A stretch of 64,000 nt of DNA, from NCBI RefSeq assembly GCF_947494755.1, contig NZ_CANLVZ010000013.1, forward strand, positions 1 through 64,000. Direction: 5' to 3'. The notes below the pieces were generated by a model that was not told the origin of the DNA, ran no database searches, and saw nothing but the letters and a program-made list of their open reading frames with translations. The stretch is from an uncultured Tateyamaria sp. GTDB taxonomy: Bacteria > Pseudomonadota > Alphaproteobacteria > Rhodobacterales > Rhodobacteraceae. Shown here piece after piece: positions 54,451 through 62,202 of the stretch (the first letter of the stretch is position 1; every line of letters starts with the position of its first letter). The position numbers were made by a program, and so were the translations under genes.

Positions 54451-55149
54451 TCAGTCGAGTGTCGCCAACATGTCCGGCAACGCCCCAAGGTCTGCGATCT
54501 CGTTATATTTGGGGTGGTCAACCGGCGCATCTGCAGCCTCAAGCCCCCATTCCAGATCGTGCGGCACGTAGACGCCATGCCCGCCCGCCTTGATCATGGG
54601 CACCACGTCCGACTTCATCGAATTGCCGATCATCATCGCACGATCCGCACCCCCGAATGGCGCAAAGATGCGGGTGTAGACCTGCACCTGTTTGTCCGAG
54701 ACGATCTCGACCCCGTCAAACAACTCACCCAGACCCGATTGGGCCAGCTTGCGTTCCTGATGCAGCAAATCACCTTTGGTGATCAGCAGGACCGGGGCGT
54801 GGGCCTTGGCCGCCTCGACTGCGTCACGCGCGTGGGGCAGCAGGTCGATAGGGTGGTGCAGCATGTCCTGTCCTGCCGCGATTAACTCGGCGATCACCGA
54901 TCCCGGCACCTGATTGTCCGTCACCTCAAGGGCGGTTTCGATCATCGACAGCACGAAGCCTTTGATGCCGAAACCGTAGTGACCGATATTGCGCCGCTCG
55001 GCCTCCATCAGCTTGGTGTCAAGATCGGGGACATCCACATGGGGCGCGAGCAGGTCGGCAAACCGGTCTTGGGTCAGTTTGAAGAACCTCTCGTTATGCC
55101 ACAGCGTGTCATCTGCGTCGAAACCGATACAGGTCAGCGTTTTGGACAT
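54451..55149 (-). CDS. HAD family hydrolase
   Basis: A 232-residue haloacid-dehalogenase-type phosphatase. Motif I is [11 protein letters not shown] (Asp10/Asp12 region), motif II Thr is in LLITKGD, and the late motif is [19 protein letters not shown] helical cap sits between motifs I and II. The substrate is unknown. It is divergent from clpS. Confidence 0.9.
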   Translation of the reverse strand: MSKTLTCIGFDADDTLWHNERFFKLTQDRFADLLAPHVDVPDLDTKLMEAERRNIGHYGFGIKGFVLSMIETALEVTDNQVPGSVIAELIAAGQDMLHHPIDLLPHARDAVEAAKAHAPVLLITKGDLLHQERKLAQSGLGELFDGVEIVSDKQVQVYTRIFAPFGGADRAMMIGNSMKSDVVPMIKAGGHGVYVPHDLEWGLEAADAPVDHPKYNEIADLGALPDMLATLD

Positions 55150-55240
55150 ATCCGCACCCCCCTCTTTTCTAAATCGCTGTGCGCGTTATATAGACAGACC
55201 CAAGGCTCACCACAGGATTCTAGGTTTGATGAGGACGCTG

Positions 55241-55582
55241 ATGCATTCGGACGTACATATGATGGCAGGCCCGTCAAATGACGATGGCGATGCAGATGTC
55301 CTCACGGACACCAAACCCAAGACCAAGCGTCCGCCGCTCTACAAGGTGATGCTGCTGAATGACGACTACACCCCGATGGAGTTCGTTGTGCACGTGCTAG
55401 AACGGTTCTTTGGCCTGAACCATGCCCAAGCCTTCGAAATCATGCTGACCGTCCACAAAAAGGGTTTGGCAGTGGTGGGGGTGTTCAGCCACGAGATTGC
55501 GGAAACCAAGGTGGCGCAGGTCATGGACTATGCGCGCCGCCACCAGCACCCGCTGCAATGCACCATGGAAAAAGAAGAATAA
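55241..55582 (+). CDS. clpS: ATP-dependent Clp protease adaptor ClpS
   Basis: A protein of about 113 residues. The adaptor core is [28 protein letters not shown] and [20 protein letters not shown]. It binds N-degron substrates and the ClpA N domain. The start is uncertain: ATG at 55241 has GAGG at good spacing, while 55229, 55259 and 55262 are in frame. clpA is not adjacent. rsmC follows after 4 bp. Confidence 0.92.
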   Translation: MHSDVHMMAGPSNDDGDADVLTDTKPKTKRPPLYKVMLLNDDYTPMEFVVHVLERFFGLNHAQAFEIMLTVHKKGLAVVGVFSHEIAETKVAQVMDYARRHQHPLQCTMEKEE

Positions 55583-55586
55583 TCAC

Positions 55587-56570
55587 GTGATCGGTGATCG
55601 CCTGCCATTGGCGCTTGCAGCTGTCGAGCTTGCAGGCGATGGCCCCGTTGCGGTGCTGCATCCAAGCGTGGATGCGGACCTGTCGGCCCTGGCGCGTGAG
55701 CGGGTGTTGGTGATTTCGCCGATGGCCACGGTGTGCGCAGCATTTCAGGCACGCGGGTTCGAAGTCGCGGCCACCTTTCCTGCCGACATCCGATTTGCCG
55801 CTGCGGTGGTTTGCCTGACCCGCGCGCGGGCCGAGGCGCAGGCGGTGCTTGCCGCCGCGATGAGTGTCACCGACGGGTGGGTGCTGATCGACGGGCAAAA
55901 GACAGACGGTAGCGACTCAATGCTGAAGGCGTTGCGCGCGCGAACAGATGTGTCTGCTCCCATATCCAAAGCGCATGGCAAGATTTACTGGACCCGAGGA
56001 GGCTCGGATTTCAGCGATTGGGCGGCTGGCCCCGAGTTGCATCCCGGCGGGTTCTGGACCGCGCCGGGTGTGTTTTCCGCAGATGGGGTCGACCCTGCAT
56101 CCGCCCTGCTGGTGGCCGCATTGCCCGAGAAAATGGCAGGCACGGTGGCGGACCTTGGGGCCGGGTGGGGCTATCTGTCCGCCCACGTCCTGACCCGCGA
56201 CGTCAAGGCGGTGCATCTGGTCGAGGCGCATGACATGGCGCTGCAATGCGCGCGCCACAATGTGACCGACCCGCGTGCGCAGTTTCATTGGGCCGATGCG
56301 ACCACATGGAGGCCGGATGATTTGGTGGACACGGTTGTGATGAACCCGCCCTTTCACACAGGGCGTATGGCGGACCCGTCGCTTGGGCGCGCCTTTATTC
56401 AGGCTGCGGCCCGTGTTTTGAAACCGCATGGCGCGCTGTGGATGGTCGCCAACCGCCATCTGCCTTATGAGGACACGCTGGCCACCAGCTTTGCCAAAGT
56501 GGTTGATCTGGACGGCGATGCGCGGTTCAAACTGGTGCGGGCCGAACGACCCAAACGGATACGGGGATAA
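55587..56570 (+). CDS. rsmC: Class I SAM methyltransferase, RsmC-like (16S rRNA m2G1207)
   Basis: A 327-residue protein with a degenerate N-terminal methyltransferase-like half and an active C-terminal half. The SAM motif is DLGAGWGYLSAHVL; the catalytic NPPFH is at 253-257, the N2-guanine motif of RsmC/RsmD enzymes. The GTG start at 55587, 4 bp after the clpS stop, removes a 30-residue extension that overlaps clpS. It is followed by the SDR gene after 3 bp. Confidence 0.87.
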   Translation: MIGDRLPLALAAVELAGDGPVAVLHPSVDADLSALARERVLVISPMATVCAAFQARGFEVAATFPADIRFAAAVVCLTRARAEAQAVLAAAMSVTDGWVLIDGQKTDGSDSMLKALRARTDVSAPISKAHGKIYWTRGGSDFSDWAAGPELHPGGFWTAPGVFSADGVDPASALLVAALPEKMAGTVADLGAGWGYLSAHVLTRDVKAVHLVEAHDMALQCARHNVTDPRAQFHWADATTWRPDDLVDTVVMNPPFHTGRMADPSLGRAFIQAAARVLKPHGALWMVANRHLPYEDTLATSFAKVVDLDGDARFKLVRAERPKRIRG

Positions 56571-56573
56571 GCG

Positions 56574-57377
56574 ATGTCATTTTCGATCTCAGGCAAGACG
56601 GCCATTGTGACGGGGGCCGCCAACGGTATCGGCCTTGCCATTGCGCGCAATTTTGCGGATCGCGGGGCCAATGTGATGTGCGCGGACATGGATGAAAAGC
56701 GTCTGTCCGAAGAGTTGGGCGATGTCGCGGAAGAGGGCAATATCCGCTATTTCGCGGGCGACCTGCGCCAACGGCTGACGATTGCCAATCTGGTCTCGGC
56801 CACAATTGATGCCTTTGAGCAGGTCGATATTCTGGTCAATGCGTCGCGCCAGGTGATGGAGACGGACGCGCTGAACCCCGAAGATACCTCGGTCGAGACG
56901 CTGATTGATCAGAACCTGATGACCGCTCTGCGCCTCAGCCAGCAGGTCGCGCGGCGCATGATCAAGCAGGCGGATGGGCGCGACGGGGATGCGAGTGTCG
57001 GTTCGATCATCAACCTCAGCTCGATTGCCGCGCATCAGACGCGGCCCGAGTTGTTGGGATATTCGATCGCTGCCGCCGGGCTTGAGCAGATGACCCGGTC
57101 GATGGCGTTGGCCCTGGCCCCCCACCGCATCCGGGTGAACGCGGTTGCGTTCGGGTCGGTGATGTCGGCCTCGCTGCAATCGTCTATCGGGGATCATCCC
57201 GACTGGCGTGACGAGATCGAAAGCCGCACGCCACTGCACCGGATCGCCAGCCCCAAGGAGCTGGTGGATGCGGTTCAATTTCTGGCTTCGGACGGGTCCG
57301 GCTTTGTTACAGGTGATGTGATGACAGTCGATGGGGGCCGCAGCCTGCTTGATCCTGTTGACGCCCCTGCGCATTGA
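56574..57377 (+). CDS. SDR family protein lacking the catalytic lysine
   Basis: A 267-residue short-chain dehydrogenase/reductase-fold protein. The cofactor motif TGAANGIG (13-20) is intact, as are Asn114, the serine region NLSSIAA (Ser149/150) and Tyr163. However, the YxxxK motif reads YSIAA, so position 167 is Ala where Lys is expected, and the NNAG motif reads VNAS. It may bind NAD(P) without normal catalysis, or use another base. It closes the clpS-rsmC-SDR operon (3-bp gap). Confidence 0.88.
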   Translation: MSFSISGKTAIVTGAANGIGLAIARNFADRGANVMCADMDEKRLSEELGDVAEEGNIRYFAGDLRQRLTIANLVSATIDAFEQVDILVNASRQVMETDALNPEDTSVETLIDQNLMTALRLSQQVARRMIKQADGRDGDASVGSIINLSSIAAHQTRPELLGYSIAAAGLEQMTRSMALALAPHRIRVNAVAFGSVMSASLQSSIGDHPDWRDEIESRTPLHRIASPKELVDAVQFLASDGSGFVTGDVMTVDGGRSLLDPVDAPAH

Positions 57378-57421
57378 TCCTGCGATTTCTTCCTTGGCCA
57401 TTGTGCGCGCCTTGAGCTAAA

Positions 57422-57447
57422 AAACTGTCAACCTAGCAGGACAGTTT
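57422..57447. promoter_or_regulatory. TGT-N12-ACA box with extended inverted repeat upstream of hemF
   Basis: AAACTGTC (57422-57429) and GACAGTTT (57440-57447) are perfect inverted arms. Within them TGT (57426-57428) and ACA (57441-57443) are exactly 12 bp apart, the pattern bound by PpsR/CrtJ in phototrophic alphaproteobacteria. It overlaps the ribosome binding region of hemF (ATG at 57450). The regulator is inferred. Confidence 0.6.
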
Positions 57448-57449
57448 GC

Positions 57450-58343
57450 ATGACCGAACATTTCGACACTCAGAAGGCGCGCGCGGCGGCGTGGTTCCGG
57501 CAATTGCGCGACGATATCGTGGCCGCATTCGAGGCGTTGGAAGCCAGCCATTCGGACGGTCCAATGGCGGACGCGACACCGGGTGCGTTTGAAGTGACCG
57601 AGACCAAGCGCACCTCGGATGACGGATCGGATGCCGGTGGTGGAGTGATGAGCGTCATGCGCGCAGGCCGGGTGTTTGAGAAGGTCGGCGTGAACATCTC
57701 GACCGTTTATGGCACGCTCGGTGAACGGGCGCAGGGGGCGATGGCCGCGCGCAAAGGCATTCCGGGGATGAAGGATGATCCGCGGTTCTGGGCGGCGGGC
57801 ATTTCGCTGGTCGCGCACATGCAGAACCCCCATTGCCCTGCGGTTCACATGAACACCCGCATGTTCTGGACCCCCCACGCGTGGTGGTTCGGGGGCGGGT
57901 CGGATTTGAACCCCTGCCTGGAGTATGACGAGGACACAGCCCACTTCCATGCCCAGCAAAAGGCGCATCTGGACCCGCACGGGGTCGATCACTACCCCAA
58001 GCTCAAGGCCTGGGCGGACGCGTACTTTTATATTCCGCACCGCAACCGCGCGCGTGGTGTGGGCGGGATTTTCATGGATGATCTGTGCACCGGCGATTGG
58101 GAGGCTGATTTTGCTCTGACCCAAGATATTGGTCGCGCGTTTTTGCCGGCTTACGTACCATTGGTCGAAAAGCGTCGTGTGCAGCCTTGGGATGATGCCG
58201 ACAAGGATGCGCAATTGGTGCATCGCGGTCTCTATGCCGAGTACAACTTGGTCTATGACCGCGGGACGAAGTTTGGCCTGGAAACCGGCCATGATGCCAA
58301 TGCTGTGTTGATGAGCCTCCCCCCCTTGGCCAAGTGGGTCTGA
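57450..58343 (+). CDS. hemF: Oxygen-dependent coproporphyrinogen III oxidase
   Basis: A 297-residue enzyme converting coproporphyrinogen III to protoporphyrinogen IX with O2. Conserved segments: SVMRAGRVFEKVGVNIS, NPHCPAVHMNTRMFW, WWFGGGSDLNPCL, and YNLVYDRGTKFGLETG near the C terminus. Length is normal. hemC and hemE lie within 3.5 kb. A TGT-N12-ACA box immediately upstream suggests redox or light-type control. Confidence 0.97.
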   Translation: MTEHFDTQKARAAAWFRQLRDDIVAAFEALEASHSDGPMADATPGAFEVTETKRTSDDGSDAGGGVMSVMRAGRVFEKVGVNISTVYGTLGERAQGAMAARKGIPGMKDDPRFWAAGISLVAHMQNPHCPAVHMNTRMFWTPHAWWFGGGSDLNPCLEYDEDTAHFHAQQKAHLDPHGVDHYPKLKAWADAYFYIPHRNRARGVGGIFMDDLCTGDWEADFALTQDIGRAFLPAYVPLVEKRRVQPWDDADKDAQLVHRGLYAEYNLVYDRGTKFGLETGHDANAVLMSLPPLAKWV

Positions 58344-58347
58344 TCGG

Positions 58348-58398
58348 CGGGCGGGACTGTTCCGGGCCAAAGCCCGAAAGGCGCCCGCCCACCGACCC
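58348..58398. repeat. Intergenic hairpin repeat, family A copy 2
   Basis: A 51-bp segment matching 22596-22647. Here the outer stem GGCGGGCG/CGCCCGCC (58346-58353 with 58382-58389) is perfect over 8 bp and encloses an inner CGGGC-CAAA-GCCCG hairpin. It fills the space between the hemF stop and the stop of the convergent GNAT gene, which suggests a bidirectional transcript-end element. Confidence 0.8.
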
Positions 58399-58400
58399 GT

Positions 58401-58847
58401 TCAAGGCGTGCGTTGCGGCACCCGGCGCAATTGCATCCCGTGTTTCTGGTCCGCGCGGAAGCCGAACCTTTCATAATAGGTCTTAGCCCCTACCTTCGTG
58501 CCCGTCAGGAGCATGATCTTATAGGCATTTGCACCCCAAGCGGTCTCGATCGCGGCTTCCATGACGGCGCGACCCAATCCTTGCCTGCGGACCTCCGGTG
58601 CAGTCACCACGTTTTCAATTAGCGCATAGGGCCGTCCATGTTGTGTGATGTTGGGCAGGATGTGTAGCGTCAGCATCGCACTGAGCGTGCCCGCGTGATC
58701 CGCCCCGATCAGTGTGGTGCCGGGGTGGGCCAGAAGGGCCGCAAATTGCGCGGTGCTGGTATCGATTCCCTGATCGCCGACCAGCGCGCGGTATAGGGCG
58801 AGTGCGGCGTCGTGATCGTCGCGCGTCAGGGTCCGCGTCAGGCCCAT
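58401..58847 (-). CDS. GNAT family N-acetyltransferase
   Basis: A 148-residue acyltransferase. The acetyl-CoA-binding motif is VVTAPEVRRQGLGRAVMEAAIETA and the C-terminal part is YYERFGFR, both standard for GNAT proteins. The substrate is unknown. The start at 58847 lies 10 bp inside the 3' end of the desaturase gene, with a GAGG site, so the two genes are coupled. Confidence 0.88.
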   Translation of the reverse strand: MGLTRTLTRDDHDAALALYRALVGDQGIDTSTAQFAALLAHPGTTLIGADHAGTLSAMLTLHILPNITQHGRPYALIENVVTAPEVRRQGLGRAVMEAAIETAWGANAYKIMLLTGTKVGAKTYYERFGFRADQKHGMQLRRVPQRTP

Positions 58848-59776
58848 CCCGCCTCGGCCAATGCGGCCCGGTAGCTCGGTGCGACATTCATCTGCTCTCC
58901 GAGCCCTTTGCCGACCAACAGCGCATGCAGGCGGGACAATCGCCAGCAAGGCACGTGCATGATCATGTGATGTTCAAGGTGATAGTTGACCCAGTAGGGC
59001 GCGATGAATGTCTTGGCGATGGGGCCTGCAAAGGTGGTGCGCACGTTGCGCAGGGGATCTTCGGACATTTCTGTGGCACCATGTTCGGCGATGTTACGCA
59101 CCCGCAGCACGAATTGGAACCATGTGAGATAGGGCACGATCCAGAATGCGAGTCCCCACCACCAGTCTCCGATCAGACTGATCCCGAGGGCGATGCCGAA
59201 AAACACCGGGAATGCCGTGTAGATCGTGTTTGATTTGAAGGCCTGGGCCGCATCCCCTTTGGCCGCCTCGATAGCGTCATCGTCGCCAGCAAGCCGGATA
59301 AAGGTCATGATCTGGCTGTAGAGTTGTTTTGCCCCCGTCTGACCTGTGAGGTCGCGGGTGAATTTGCGTTTCAGCGAGGCTTTGCTTGTCGGGAAATTCT
59401 GGCTGAGTACCAGATCCGGGTCCTTGTCGGTTTGCGTGTAGCGATGATGGGTCAGGTGATAGTGCCGATAGGCTTTGAGATCGGCCATGATCGGCCAGCC
59501 GCATAACCATGTACCGACGAACTCGTTCAGCTGGCGCGTCTTGAACAGCGCATTGTGCGCCGCTTCGTGCATCAGGATGGCGAGACCAAGTTGGCGCGAT
59601 CCGATTAACATGACCGCGAGGAGTGCAGTGAGCGGGTTGGGCCAGAGCGCGAACAACCCGATTGCGCCTGCGATCACCCCCCAACAGTGCAGGATCAGGA
59701 AGGTGCCTGCCACATCAGAGCGTGCAGCGAGGGGGCGAATGTCTTGGGGTGTCAGATAGGCTTTGCCGGGAGTCAT
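58838..59776 (-). CDS. Fatty acid desaturase family protein
   Basis: A 312-residue membrane di-iron enzyme. The three histidine boxes are HEAAH (70-74), HYHLTHH (105-111) and HLEHH (266-270). Hydrophobic spans surround them. Proteins of this group desaturate or hydroxylate acyl chains or carotenoids; the substrate cannot be read from sequence. It is followed by the coupled GNAT gene. Confidence 0.92.
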   Translation of the reverse strand: MTPGKAYLTPQDIRPLAARSDVAGTFLILHCWGVIAGAIGLFALWPNPLTALLAVMLIGSRQLGLAILMHEAAHNALFKTRQLNEFVGTWLCGWPIMADLKAYRHYHLTHHRYTQTDKDPDLVLSQNFPTSKASLKRKFTRDLTGQTGAKQLYSQIMTFIRLAGDDDAIEAAKGDAAQAFKSNTIYTAFPVFFGIALGISLIGDWWWGLAFWIVPYLTWFQFVLRVRNIAEHGATEMSEDPLRNVRTTFAGPIAKTFIAPYWVNYHLEHHMIMHVPCWRLSRLHALLVGKGLGEQMNVAPSYRAALAEAGWA

Positions 59777-59873
59777 GACCGCATCCTTTCATCCCCATCA
59801 ATTTGGGGACCCAAGGCAGGGGCAGTCAAGTCTGACGCTGCGACGGGCTCTGCCCCGGCCTGCGGCCTCCCCT

Positions 59874-59895
59874 AGGTATTTTTGGCGAAAGGAAG
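59874..59895. repeat. Short intergenic repeat, family B copy 2
   Basis: AGGTATTTTTGGCGAA followed by A and GGAAG, 21 of 22 identical to 24347-24368. It ends 2 bp before the hemC stop codon, the same placement as copy 1 beside the GST stop. Confidence 0.75.
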
Positions 59896-59897
59896 GG

Positions 59898-60842
59898 TTA
59901 GTGCCAGTCGAAGAATGCGGGCCCTGCGCGTTTGAGCAGGTCGTTGGCGAGATCAAAGCCCATGTCCGCGCCGTCAGCGATGGGGCCGCTGCGGGTGTCA
60001 GAGATCGCCTCTGACCCATCGGGGCGCAAGACTTCGCCTGTCAGTGTGAGCGTGCCTGACTCAAGCGTGGCCAGCCCCGCAATCGGCGTTTCGCAGGACC
60101 CATCCAGCGTGAGCAGGAAGCGCCGCTCGGCCATGAGCCTTTGACCGGTGGGTGTGTCGTGAATAGCGGCCAGAAGGTCCGCTGTGTTGGTGTCGCTGAT
60201 GCGCCGTTCGATCCCGATGGCCCCTTGCGCGATTGCAGGTAGCATGTCGCCCGGATCGACGGGCGTTGCGGGTACCTCCGTCATCGACAGGCGGTTCAGG
60301 CCCGCGCAGGCGAGGAAAGTGCATTCGGCCACGCCCTGATCGAGTTTCTTGAGCCGGGTTTGCACGTTGCCGCGAAATTCGACCACGTTCAGGTCGGGCC
60401 GTTGGTGCAGCAACTGCGCGCGGCGGCGCAGGGATGAGGTGCCCACAGTTGCGCCTTGTGCCAGGCCCGCGATCCCGCTGAGTGTGGGTGAGATGAACGC
60501 ATCCCGCACGTCCTCGCGCGGGAGGTAAACGTCAAGGATCAACCCATCGGGCTGGATGGTCGGCATATCCTTCATCGAGTGAACCGCGATGTCGATTTTG
60601 CCGGCCAGCAGGTCCTCTTCGATCTCGCGGGTGAACAGCCCCTTGCCGCCGATCTCCTTGAGTGGGCGGTCCTGGATGGCGTCCCCTGTGACCTTTATGA
60701 TCACGATTTCGAACGCGTCTTCGGGCAGATCAAATGCCTGTCCCAAACGGGCCCGGGTCTCGTATGCTTGGGCCAAAGCCAAGGGCGACCCGCGGGTGCC
60801 GATTTTCAGCGGTTCGGTCGGGCTGGGAAGGCGTATTGTCAT
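59898..60842 (-). CDS. hemC: Hydroxymethylbilane synthase
   Basis: A 314-residue porphobilinogen deaminase. Motifs: KIGTRGSPLALAQA at the start, GTSSLRRRAQLL with the substrate-binding arginines, and the dipyrromethane cofactor cysteine in LDGSCETPIAGL. It joins four porphobilinogens into hydroxymethylbilane. It is divergent from hemE with a TGT-N12-ACA box between. The start at 60842 (MTIRLPS) was preferred to a TTG upstream that overlaps the box. Confidence 0.97.
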   Translation of the reverse strand: MTIRLPSPTEPLKIGTRGSPLALAQAYETRARLGQAFDLPEDAFEIVIIKVTGDAIQDRPLKEIGGKGLFTREIEEDLLAGKIDIAVHSMKDMPTIQPDGLILDVYLPREDVRDAFISPTLSGIAGLAQGATVGTSSLRRRAQLLHQRPDLNVVEFRGNVQTRLKKLDQGVAECTFLACAGLNRLSMTEVPATPVDPGDMLPAIAQGAIGIERRISDTNTADLLAAIHDTPTGQRLMAERRFLLTLDGSCETPIAGLATLESGTLTLTGEVLRPDGSEAISDTRSGPIADGADMGFDLANDLLKRAGPAFFDWH

Positions 60843-60860
60843 GGGTTTATCTTTTAGGTG

Positions 60861-60878
60861 TGTCAACTTATGTTGACA
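60861..60878. promoter_or_regulatory. TGT-N12-ACA palindrome between hemC and hemE
   Basis: TGTCAACTTATGTTGACA has perfect 7-bp arms (TGTCAAC/GTTGACA) around TTAT and fits the TGT-N12-ACA consensus of PpsR/CrtJ. It lies in the 67-bp space between divergent hemC and hemE, so one bound dimer could control both. The TGTCAAC half is shared with the hemF box at 57426. FnrL is less likely, since its consensus is TTGAT-N4-ATCAA. Confidence 0.65.
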
Positions 60879-60909
60879 ACTAGAAACACAAAGCTAAGGG
60901 CTGTGCACG

Positions 60910-61953
60910 ATGAAAGATGCGGTTCAAACCAAAACGATTTTGCGGTCGCTGGCCGGAGAAACCTTGCCCACCCCGCCGATCTGGATGATGCGTCAGGCGG
61001 GCCGGTATTTGCCCGAATACAAGGCCACACGCGCGCAGGCGGGCGACTTTCTGTCCTTGTGCTATAATCCCGAATTGGCGGCCGAGGTCACGTTGCAGCC
61101 CATTCGCCGCTATGGCTTTGATGCTGCGATTCTGTTTGCCGATATTTTGCTGGTCCCACAGGCCTTGGGGGCGGATTTGTGGTTTGTCACCGGTGAGGGG
61201 CCGCGCCTGTCGACCATCACGTCTCAGTCCGATTTTGATGTGTTGAAGCCGGTTGAGGCCATCCATGACACGCTGAATCCGATCTATGAGACGGTAAAGA
61301 TCCTGCGCCGTGAACTGCCTGCAGAAGCCACGCTGATTGGTTTTGCGGGCGCCCCATGGACGGTCGCGACCTATATGATTGCCGGCCAAGGCACGCCGGA
61401 CCAGGGCCCTGCACACGCCTTGCGCGAAGGCAATGTGGCGTTGTTCGAAGCCCTGCTGGACCGGATCACGGCGGCCACCATCGAATACCTGTCTGCGCAG
61501 ATCGAAGCAGGTGCCGAGGTCGTCAAGATTTTCGACAGTTGGGCAGGCTCACTCAAGGGCGATGCGTTTCAGAAATATGCCGTGGCCCCGTGCGCCGAGA
61601 TTACCGCAGCTCTCAAGGCCCGCTATCCCAATATTCCCGTGATCGGTTTTCCGCGTGAGGCGGGTGATGGATATGTCGGCTTTCATGCCGCCACGGGCGT
61701 GGATTGCGTGGCACTGGATAACTCAGTGTCGCCCGATTGGGCGGCTGCGCACGTGCAGAAAGACGGCTGCGTGCAGGGTAATCTGGCCTCGTCCCATATG
61801 GTTACGGGCGGGCAGTCGTTGGTCGACGAAACCCGTGCCATCGTAAAGGCATTTTCGAATGGGCCTCACATCTTTAATCTGGGCCATGGGATTACTCCGG
61901 ATGCGGACCCTGAAAACGTAAGCCTCATGATTGAAACGGTGCGGGCGGGCTAG
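60910..61953 (+). CDS. hemE: Uroporphyrinogen decarboxylase
   Basis: A 347-residue enzyme that decarboxylates uroporphyrinogen III to coproporphyrinogen III. Conserved [16 protein letters not shown] (residues 22-37) with the substrate-binding arginines, [24 protein letters not shown] and the C-terminal [16 protein letters not shown] are all seen. With hemC and hemF it forms a heme cluster in this part of the window. Confidence 0.98.
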   Translation: MKDAVQTKTILRSLAGETLPTPPIWMMRQAGRYLPEYKATRAQAGDFLSLCYNPELAAEVTLQPIRRYGFDAAILFADILLVPQALGADLWFVTGEGPRLSTITSQSDFDVLKPVEAIHDTLNPIYETVKILRRELPAEATLIGFAGAPWTVATYMIAGQGTPDQGPAHALREGNVALFEALLDRITAATIEYLSAQIEAGAEVVKIFDSWAGSLKGDAFQKYAVAPCAEITAALKARYPNIPVIGFPREAGDGYVGFHAATGVDCVALDNSVSPDWAAAHVQKDGCVQGNLASSHMVTGGQSLVDETRAIVKAFSNGPHIFNLGHGITPDADPENVSLMIETVRAG

Positions 61954-62006
61954 TTTGGTTTTGTGGCTTGACGACTCTGATGCCCTGCCATAGGTCACGC
62001 CTCCAT

Positions 62007-62083
62007 GGCGCGGTAGCTCAGTTGGTTAGAGCGATCGACTCATAATCGATAGGTCGGGAGTTCAAGTCTCCCCCACGCCACCA
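62007..62083 (+). tRNA. tRNA-Met (anticodon CAT, elongator type)
   Basis: A 77-nt cloverleaf with encoded CCA: acceptor GGCGCGG against CCACGCC, D arm GCTC/GAGC, anticodon stem ATCGA/TCGAT with loop CTCATAA, T arm GGGAG/CTCCC with loop TTCAAGT. The first base pair is G-C and there are no three G-C pairs of the initiator type in the anticodon stem, so it is an elongator Met or an Ile2 (lysidine) tRNA; Met is likelier. Position 5 is C and 68 is A, an unpaired C:A in the acceptor stem. Confidence 0.93.
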
Positions 62084-62167
62084 ACCTTCTGCCTCCCGGA
62101 TATTGATTTGTGGTTCCGCTGCTGTCTTTGACCCGGCGTAGGCGCGTCCGCTACGCGGCCACTCTGC

Positions 62168-62198
62168 GTCAGGAGGTCAAGTCTCCCCCACGCCTCCA
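62168..62198 (+). repeat. Degenerate copy of the tRNA-Met 3' end
   Basis: 31 bp that match the tRNA 3' end (62053-62083) at 28 positions, including an exact 18-bp core TCAAGTCTCCCCCACGCC. The offset is 115 bp. The copy ends CTCCA instead of ACCA. A GGCGCG at 62141 may mark a shortened tRNA 5' end, which would give a 58-nt tRNA relic. The 10-mer CACGCCTCCA at its end also occurs just before the tRNA (61996-62005). Confidence 0.8.
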
Positions 62199-62202
62199 CA
62201 AC

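Noticed and set aside
60861..60878. Reading the hemC-hemE palindrome as an FNR box.
   Set aside because: The FNR consensus TTGAT-N4-ATCAA is not matched; the arms are TCAAC and GTTGA, the opposite order.
62053..62198. An integrated phage or island between the tRNA-Met 3' end and its copy.
   Set aside because: The interval is only about 85 bp and no integrase gene is near; at most it is a scar, so no mobile element is annotated.
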